A stretch of DNA of 64,000 nucleotides, from NCBI GenBank assembly GCA_046348225.1, contig JAXMEQ010000010.1:62001-126000 (forward strand), read 5' to 3'. This document shows, one piece after another, positions 59,396-64,000 of this stretch. Positions within the stretch are counted from its first letter, which is position 1; every line of letters starts with the position of its first letter. Both the position numbers and the translations under genes were made by a program. The notes beneath the pieces are model-generated. The model ran no database searches. It was not told the origin of the DNA and worked only from the letters and a program-made list of their open reading frames with translations. The stretch comes from JAXMEQ01 sp046348225 (lineage in GTDB: Bacteria; Pseudomonadota; Gammaproteobacteria; Burkholderiales; Burkholderiaceae_C).

Positions 59396-60658
59396 ATGCC
59401 ATCGCTGACGCCCGCCGCGACGCCCGACCAGATCGATTCCCCCGGCATGCGTGCAGCAGGCCGCGAGCTGTTGTCGCTGGCCTTGATGGATGCGCGCAAC
59501 CACACGCTGAACCTGCTGACCCACCACGAGCAGGCGGCTGCCGACCCGCCGCCGGGCCCGTCGCAGGACGGCTGGGAACCGGCGCTCTGGCTGGCCGGGC
59601 ACACCGGCTGGTTTGCGGAATACTGGATCGGGCGCAATACCCAGCGCGCGCTCGGCCCGCGCTGCCCGGCCGAGCCGTTGCGCCTCGCATCGGTGGAGCC
59701 CCAAGCCGATGCCTGGTGGCATCCCGCGCTGGTGCCGCTGGCGCAACGCGGCCAGCCGGGCTTGCCGGATGCCGGCGCCACGCGCGCCTGGCTGCTTGAC
59801 ACGCTCGAATCCACCCTGGAGCTGCTGGACAAGGCCGGCGACGGGGACGACGCGCTGTACTTCTACCGGCTGGCCCTGTTCCACGAAGACCTGCGTGGCG
59901 AGCAGCTCATCACCATGGCGCAGACGCTGGGCCTGCCGATCCGGCTCGCGCTGCCCGGTGGCGCGCAGCCGCGTGCGCCCCTGCAGGTCCCGGCCACCCG
60001 CTGGCTGCTGGGGCTGCCGGCCGGCGGCTTTGCGTTTGACATTGAACGCCCGGCGCATGACGTGGCGGTGCCCGACTTTGAAATTGATGCCCAGCCCGTG
60101 ACCTGGGCGCAGTTTGTCGAGTTTGTGGACGACGGCGGCTACGACCGCGCCGAGTTCTGGCAGCCCGAGGGCTGGGAATGGCTGCAGGCACTGGCCGCGC
60201 GTGATGGCCGGCGCGGGCCGCGGCATGTGGAGCAGATCGGGGTGGCCAGCGGTGCCGTGATGCAGACGCTGTTTGGCCGCGCGGTGCGCATGTCGGGCGG
60301 CCAGCCGGCCATGCACCTGAGCTGGTGGGAGGCGGACGCCTGGTGCCGCTGGGCCGGCCGGCGCCTGCCGACCGAAGTGGAATGGGAAGTTGCCGCCCAC
60401 CAGGCGGCGCGCCAGGGCTTCCGCTGGGGTGATGTGCACGAGTGGACGGCGTCCACCTTGCGGCCCTGGCCCGGCTTTCAGGCCGACCCGTGGACGGCGC
60501 TGGCGGACTGGAGCGGCCCGCACTGGCTGGGCCGCGCCCGGGTGCTGCGCGGGGGCTCGTTTGCCACCCGCTCCCGCATGAAGCACCCCAAGTACCGCGG
60601 CTTTGCCGCACCCGAACGTGACGACCGCTTCGTCGGCTTCCGTTCCTGCGCTTTCTAG
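59396..60658 (+). CDS. EgtB/SenA-like protein with altered iron site
   Basis: A 420-residue protein: N-terminal DinB-like helices (about 20-180) and a C-terminal formylglycine-generating-enzyme-like domain (about 200-420; MHLSWWEADAWCRWAGRRLP, VEWEVAAHQ, VLRGGSFATRSRM). This is the layout of EgtB (ergothioneine) and SenA (selenoneine) synthases, which join a thiol or selenosugar to hercynine using Fe(II). His69 (LAGHTGWF) and His163 fit two iron ligands, but the partner in the expected HxxxH motif is Arg167 (HEDLRGE). No egtD, senB or senC is adjacent, so activity is doubtful. Confidence 0.8.
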   Translation: MPSLTPAATPDQIDSPGMRAAGRELLSLALMDARNHTLNLLTHHEQAAADPPPGPSQDGWEPALWLAGHTGWFAEYWIGRNTQRALGPRCPAEPLRLASVEPQADAWWHPALVPLAQRGQPGLPDAGATRAWLLDTLESTLELLDKAGDGDDALYFYRLALFHEDLRGEQLITMAQTLGLPIRLALPGGAQPRAPLQVPATRWLLGLPAGGFAFDIERPAHDVAVPDFEIDAQPVTWAQFVEFVDDGGYDRAEFWQPEGWEWLQALAARDGRRGPRHVEQIGVASGAVMQTLFGRAVRMSGGQPAMHLSWWEADAWCRWAGRRLPTEVEWEVAAHQAARQGFRWGDVHEWTASTLRPWPGFQADPWTALADWSGPHWLGRARVLRGGSFATRSRMKHPKYRGFAAPERDDRFVGFRSCAF

Positions 60659-60660
60659 AT

Positions 60661-60720
60661 GCTATTGATTTTATAGCGCCTCACGCAGCGCCGGTGCGGG
60701 CTACAGGCCTTTTTCTTCTG
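60661..60720 (+). repeat. Dispersed palindromic element, copy B
   Basis: Head GCTATTGATTTTATAGC (60661-60677), tail GCCTCACGCA, seven bases, TGCGGGCTACAGG, then a T-rich end. It separates the EgtB/SenA-like gene from the converging modC and forms the last codons and stop of modC. Confidence 0.85.
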
Positions 60721-61585
60721 AATCCAGCATGAGTACCGGCTGCGCCTGCAGCCGCACGCGCACCGCCTCGCCGGGCTGTCGGGCCACCGTGTCAGGCAGC
60801 TGCAGCTGACCCTGTTCAAACGCCACGGTGGTCAGGCCGCGCGCTGCGTCGTGGCCGCACACCGTGGCCCGGACCACGATGCCGCTGCCCTCGGCCAGCG
60901 GCAGTGCGTTGTCGGGCTGCGCCAGCAGGGCGGAGGCCGGGCCGCTTTGCACCACGCGGCCGGCCTCCATCAGCACCAGGTGGTCGGCCAGGCGGGCCAC
61001 TTCGCCGATCGCATGGCTCACGTAGATGACGGGGATGTCCAGCTCCCGGTGCAGACGCTCCAGCCAGGGCAGTACCTCGGCCTTGCGCCGCGCGTCCAGC
61101 GCTGCCATCGGCTCGTCCAGCAGCAGCAGGCGCGGGCTGGTGGCCAGCGCCCGGGCCATCGCCACGCGCTGCCGTTCGCCGCCCGACAGGGCGTCGGGCC
61201 GACGCCCCATCAGCGCGTCAATGCCCAGCAGTGCCACCGCCTGGTCGATGGAAACCTTGCGCTGCGCGGCGGGCACCCGCGTCATGCCGTATTCCACATT
61301 GCCGCGCACCGTGAGGTGGGGGAACAGGGCGGCGTCCTGCGCCACATAGCCCAGTGGCCGCCGGTGGGTGGGCACAAAGCGGTGGTCGTCCTGCCAGACC
61401 TCGCCCTGCACCCGCAGGCGCCCGCCCGGTGCGTGCAGCAGGCCCGCCATGGCGCGCAGGCAGGTGGTCTTGCCGCAGCCCGACGGGCCGAACAGCGCCG
61501 TCACGCCGCGGCCGGGCAGGTCCAGCGTCACGTCGAGCGCAAAGCCCGGGTAGCGGACGTCAAAGCGGGCCTCGATGCGGCTCAT
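60701..61585 (-). CDS. modC: Molybdate ABC transporter ATPase, apparently truncated
   Basis: A 294-residue ABC ATPase: Walker A FGPSGCGKTT (about 33-42), signature LSGGERQRVAMARAL (about 133-147), Walker B LLLLDEPMAAL and the switch His. ModC proteins are usually 350-365 residues and end with a molybdate-binding MOP domain. Here the MOP-like part starts (GSGIVVRATVCGHDAA, GEAVRVRLQAQPVLML) but breaks off at DSEEKGL, where dispersed-repeat copy B provides the stop. The remainder is not found downstream. Overlaps modB by 4 bp. Confidence 0.9.
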   Translation of the reverse strand: MSRIEARFDVRYPGFALDVTLDLPGRGVTALFGPSGCGKTTCLRAMAGLLHAPGGRLRVQGEVWQDDHRFVPTHRRPLGYVAQDAALFPHLTVRGNVEYGMTRVPAAQRKVSIDQAVALLGIDALMGRRPDALSGGERQRVAMARALATSPRLLLLDEPMAALDARRKAEVLPWLERLHRELDIPVIYVSHAIGEVARLADHLVLMEAGRVVQSGPASALLAQPDNALPLAEGSGIVVRATVCGHDAARGLTTVAFEQGQLQLPDTVARQPGEAVRVRLQAQPVLMLDSEEKGL

Positions 61586-62256
61586 GCGCGGCGGCGCCCT
61601 GTGGGGTTCAGCAGGTACAGCGCCAGCAGCACCCCGAACGAAAAGACCACCATCGCGCCCGACAGCCAGTGCGCCTGGGTGTATTCCAGCGCTTCCACAT
61701 GGTCATAGATCTGCACCGACACCACGCGGGTCTGGTTGGGGATGTTGCCGCCCAGCATGAGCACCACGCCGAACTCGCCCACCGTGTGCGCAAAGCCCAT
61801 GACCGTGGCCGTGAGGTAGCCCGGACGCGCCAGCGGCAGCACCACGCTGAAGAAGGTGTCCAGCGGCGAGGCGCGCAGCGTGGCCGCGGCTTCCAGCGGC
61901 TTGTCGCCAATCGCCTCGAAGGCGTTTTGCAGCGGCTGCACCACGAAGGGCAGGGAATAGAGCACCGAGCCCACCACCAGCCCGCTGAAGGTGAACGGCA
62001 GCAGCCCGATGCCCAGCGCCTGGGTGAGCTGGCCACCGGGCCCGTTGGGGCCGAGCGTGACGAGCAGGTAGAAGCCAAGCACCGTGGGCGGCAGCACCAG
62101 CGGCAGCGCCACCAGCGCGCCGACCGGCCCCTTGGCCCAGGACCGCGTGCGGGCCAGCCACCAGGCCAGCGGCGTGCCCACCAGCAGCAGGATCAGCGTG
62201 GTCACGCCGGCGAGCCGCAGCGTCAGGGCAATGGCGGCCAGCGCGGCGTCTGCCAT
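61582..62256 (-). CDS. modB: Molybdate ABC transporter permease
   Basis: A 224-residue permease with about five to six hydrophobic helices and the ATPase-contact EAA-like loop EAAATLRASPLDTFFSVVLP (about 142-161). ModB homodimers form the molybdate channel. TLGPNGPGG and GFAHTVGEFGVVLMLGGNIP are typical of ModB. It starts 2 bp after modA and overlaps modC by 4 bp. Confidence 0.95.
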   Translation of the reverse strand: MADAALAAIALTLRLAGVTTLILLLVGTPLAWWLARTRSWAKGPVGALVALPLVLPPTVLGFYLLVTLGPNGPGGQLTQALGIGLLPFTFSGLVVGSVLYSLPFVVQPLQNAFEAIGDKPLEAAATLRASPLDTFFSVVLPLARPGYLTATVMGFAHTVGEFGVVLMLGGNIPNQTRVVSVQIYDHVEALEYTQAHWLSGAMVVFSFGVLLALYLLNPTGRRRA

Positions 62257-62258
62257 GT

Positions 62259-63014
62259 TCAGTGCGCGTAGCCGTAGCCGCGCATGAGGGCGCGGGCGGG
62301 CTCGGTCTTCAGGAACTGCAGCAGCGCGGTGGCGGCCGGGTTGTTCCGGCCGGGTGTCAGCAGCACGGCATCCTGCTGCAGCGGGCTGTGCATTCCGGCC
62401 GGCACCACCCAGCCCGAGCCGCGCGTGAGGCGGCCGTTCTCATACACCTGGGACAGCGCCACAAAGCCCAGCTCGGCGTTGCCGGTGGCGACAAAGTTGA
62501 ACGTCTGGCCGATGCTCTCGCCCTGCACGAATTTCGGCTGCACGGCCGCCAGCAGGCCCAGGCGGGTCAGTGTTTCAATGGCGGCCGCGCCGTAGGGTGC
62601 CAGCTTGGGTGCCGCAATGGCCAGATGGCGGAAGCTGTTGCGGCGCAGCACCTCGCCCTGGTCGTCCACCAGGCCGGGCGTGGCCGACCACAGCACCAGC
62701 CGGCCGATGGCGTAGGTAAAGCGTGTGGCAGGCACGGTGTCGCCTTCGGCCTCCAGTCGCGCGGGTGTTTCGTCATCGGCCGAGAGCAGCACATCGAACG
62801 GCGCACCGCCCTTGATCTGTGCATAGAACTTGCCGGTGGACCCGAAGGACAGCTGGGCCTTGTGACCCGTCTGTTTCTCGAAAGACTCGGCCAGCAGCTT
62901 CATCGGGGCCGTGAAATTGGCCGCCACGGCCACCCTTGCAGTTTCGGCGTGCAGGCTCACCGGCAGCACCAGCGCCACAAAGGCCCAGAGCACCGTTGCC
63001 GGGGGCATTTTCAT
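62259..63014 (-). CDS. modA: Molybdate-binding periplasmic protein
   Basis: A 251-residue binding protein with a Sec signal (about 1-23, ending LHAE), RVAVAANFTAPMKLLAESFE (about 27-46) and LSFGSTGKFYAQIKGGAPFD containing the Ser/Ala ligands for the oxyanion. The second lobe has the YENGRL region. Start 63014 has AAAGGTG upstream; a GTG at 63023 is the alternative. A ModE-like palindrome lies 11-39 bp upstream. Confidence 0.95.
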   Translation of the reverse strand: MKMPPATVLWAFVALVLPVSLHAETARVAVAANFTAPMKLLAESFEKQTGHKAQLSFGSTGKFYAQIKGGAPFDVLLSADDETPARLEAEGDTVPATRFTYAIGRLVLWSATPGLVDDQGEVLRRNSFRHLAIAAPKLAPYGAAAIETLTRLGLLAAVQPKFVQGESIGQTFNFVATGNAELGFVALSQVYENGRLTRGSGWVVPAGMHSPLQQDAVLLTPGRNNPAATALLQFLKTEPARALMRGYGYAH

Positions 63015-63024
63015 GGGCGTCACC

Positions 63025-63053
63025 TTTCGCTATTACCAAAATGAATAGCGAAA
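63025..63053. promoter_or_regulatory. ModE-like operator
   Basis: TTTCGCTATT (63025-63034) and AATAGCGAAA (63044-63053) are perfect 10-bp arms around 9 bases, upstream of modA. The TCGCTAT half-site and spacing resemble ModE (molybdate-responsive repressor) boxes. No modE gene is in the window. The arms also resemble the head of the dispersed element, so a decayed copy is possible. Confidence 0.55.
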
Positions 63054-63091
63054 GTGTAGCAAGCACCGGCGCCTTGCGGTCGCGCGGGGGC

Positions 63092-63619
63092 TTACCAGGC
63101 GGTGCGGATCAGGCCCTGCTCGGCCGCCAGCCAGTGGCGCACCGGCTCGGGCAGGGCTGGCGGATACACCGGCTGGCCCAGTGCCGCGTAGGACTGCTGG
63201 TTGGGCACCAGTCCGCTGCGTGCCACGGCGGCGCCTTTCATGTAGCCGGCGGCACAGACCTTCTCGCCGTCCATGAACTCGAAACGCATGTAGTTCCAGC
63301 TCTGGTCGCAGGCGTCCAGCCGGAAGCGCAGCGTGTAGGCCTGCACGGGCTTGAGGCCGCGCCGGTAGGTGATGAACGAGCCGCCTGCCATGGGGCGCCA
63401 GCCCTTGCGCAGCATCACCGAAGCAAAGCCGATGCGGACAAAGTATTCGACCAGCATCAGGTCGATAACGGTCAGGTAGCGGCCATTGTTCATGTGGCCG
63501 TTCACGTCCAGGTCATTGGGCCAGACCCGCAGCGTGCGCGTCAGCGTGTCCCCCACGGCCAGGCGGGGTGCGCGCCAGGCGCGCAGAAGGGTCCAGATCA
63601 GGCGGAGGTAGAGGTTCAT
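63092..63619 (-). CDS. Thioesterase-family protein (4HBT-like)
   Basis: A 175-residue hot-dog-fold protein. WPNDLDVNGHMNNGRYLTVI (about 33-52) carries the Asp/Asn-rich catalytic loop of the 4-hydroxybenzoyl-CoA/acyl-CoA thioesterases, with FRLDACDQSWNYMRFEFM further on. The hydrophobic N-terminus MNLYLRLIWTLLRAW could anchor it, as in the THEM6-like branch. Divergent from a MarR gene, with the two operators at 63637-63670 between them, so probably controlled by it. Confidence 0.83.
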   Translation of the reverse strand: MNLYLRLIWTLLRAWRAPRLAVGDTLTRTLRVWPNDLDVNGHMNNGRYLTVIDLMLVEYFVRIGFASVMLRKGWRPMAGGSFITYRRGLKPVQAYTLRFRLDACDQSWNYMRFEFMDGEKVCAAGYMKGAAVARSGLVPNQQSYAALGQPVYPPALPEPVRHWLAAEQGLIRTAW

Positions 63620-63636
63620 GGCAGGGCCTATAATTG

Positions 63637-63670
63637 GTTCAATAGTGAACATTGTAGTTCAAAACTGAAC
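63637..63670. promoter_or_regulatory. Tandem MarR-type operators
   Basis: Two identical-pattern inverted repeats, GTTCA-N4-TGAAC, at 63637-63650 and 63657-63670, exactly 20 bp (two helical turns) apart, in the divergent region between the thioesterase and MarR genes. A TATAAT at 63629-63634 is adjacent. They fit co-operative binding by a MarR dimer and autoregulation. Confidence 0.7.
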
Positions 63671-63677
63671 GAGTTGC

Positions 63678-64000
63678 ATGACTGCCCGAAAACCCCCTGC
63701 CGTTGTGGATCCCGCGCTGGCCACCCAGTCCTGGCTGTCGGTGGTGCGGGCGTACCACCTCTGCGACGCCGTGCTCACGCAGCGCCTGGCCGCGCTGGGG
63801 CTGAAGCTGGGCGAGCACGAGGTGCTGGTCAACCTGTTCCGTGAGCCCGGCATCACCCAGCAGCAGCTGGCGCAGCGCTGCTTTTCGGCCAAGAGCGGGG
63901 TCAGCATGCTGGTCACGCGCATGGAGGAAGACCGGCTGCTGCGCCGCGAGGCCGACCCGGTGGATGCACGGGTGCGCCGCCTGTCGCTGACAACCCGGGG
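63678..64000 (+). CDS. MarR-family transcriptional regulator, 3' end cut by the window
   Basis: The first 107 codons of a MarR protein, open to the window end. Helix-turn-helix segment LGEHEVLVNLFREPGITQQQ (about 43-62) then LAQRCFSAKSGVSMLVTRME, followed by the wing DRLLRREADPVDARVRRLSL. It is divergent from the thioesterase gene, with the two tandem operators 8-41 bp before its ATG (63678). Ligand unknown, perhaps an aromatic acid or acyl-CoA given the neighbour (inference). Confidence 0.88.
   Translation, partial: MTARKPPAVVDPALATQSWLSVVRAYHLCDAVLTQRLAALGLKLGEHEVLVNLFREPGITQQQLAQRCFSAKSGVSMLVTRMEEDRLLRREADPVDARVRRLSLTTR

Overview
The window is a chromosomal segment of a high-GC betaproteobacterium, most likely family Comamonadaceae (order Burkholderiales; Rhodoferax/Polaromonas/Variovorax-like). 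The basis is gene content and order (rpsP-rimM-trmD-rplS followed by a NUDIX CoA hydrolase, a CobD/CbiB-like protein and hisC; M48 peptidase-phhB-rsgA opposite orn; thrB-DUF2782 opposite polA; xseB-ispA-dxs), dense coding with many 1-4 bp overlaps, and a short GCTAT...ATAGC dispersed repeat of a kind I recall from this family. I see no prophage, insertion sequence, CRISPR array or rRNA. The segment looks like ordinary core chromosome with metabolic accessory operons.

Layout. 1-6.9 kb: cupin protein, glycine-zipper envelope protein, acyl-CoA ligase with an MDR oxidoreductase, SDR, saccharopine-dehydrogenase-like reductase, DUF427, hemerythrin. 7-10.4 kb: an amino-acid-flavoured locus (2OG-Fe(II) dioxygenase, LysR regulator, periplasmic amino-acid-binding protein, Asp/Glu racemase). 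10.4-15.7 kb: SDR, exported intradiol dioxygenase, RluA-type pseudouridine synthase, DUF486 protein, DUF47-Pit phosphate transport pair, TM2-like protein and GNAT. 15.7-25.9 kb: translation and housekeeping genes (rpsP-rimM-trmD-rplS, hisC, rsgA, phhB, M48 peptidase, orn, a RhlE-type helicase with a structured leader). 25.9-31.6 kb: MFS exporter, tRNA-Ala and tRNA-Lys with a shared terminator, and a GntR-controlled catabolic operon of unknown substrate. 31.7-42.5 kb: alpha/beta hydrolase, S41 lipoprotein peptidase, GMP reductase, UvrD-type helicase, IclR regulator, TPR, FecR and membrane proteins, thrB. 42.5-51.9 kb: polA, tautomerase, dienelactone hydrolase, ZIP transporter, and a four-gene Rieske/LeuD/EamA/rhodanese operon. 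52-59.2 kb: xseB-ispA-dxs, then a TRAP transporter whose binding-protein gene converges on its permease genes. 59.4-64 kb: an EgtB/SenA-like protein, modABC with a ModE-like operator, a thioesterase and a divergent MarR regulator with two tandem operators, cut by the window end.

The most unusual signal is a seven-copy dispersed element (17-nt palindromic head, plus in six copies a tail with a weak second hairpin). Every copy lies inside or overlaps a coding sequence. It supplies a start region (4907 gene), near-N-terminal residues (ZIP transporter), internal in-frame segments (UvrD linker, an exported protein, a SAF-domain oxidoreductase) or C-termini (RsgA, and ModC, which appears truncated by it). 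Other points of interest are an EgtB/SenA-like protein that has an Arg where the second His of the iron-binding HxxxH motif should be, a Pho-box-like sequence before the DUF47-pit operon, and two operons of unknown purpose (GntR-PhyH-SAF oxidoreductase-HIBADH; Rieske-LeuD-EamA-rhodanese).
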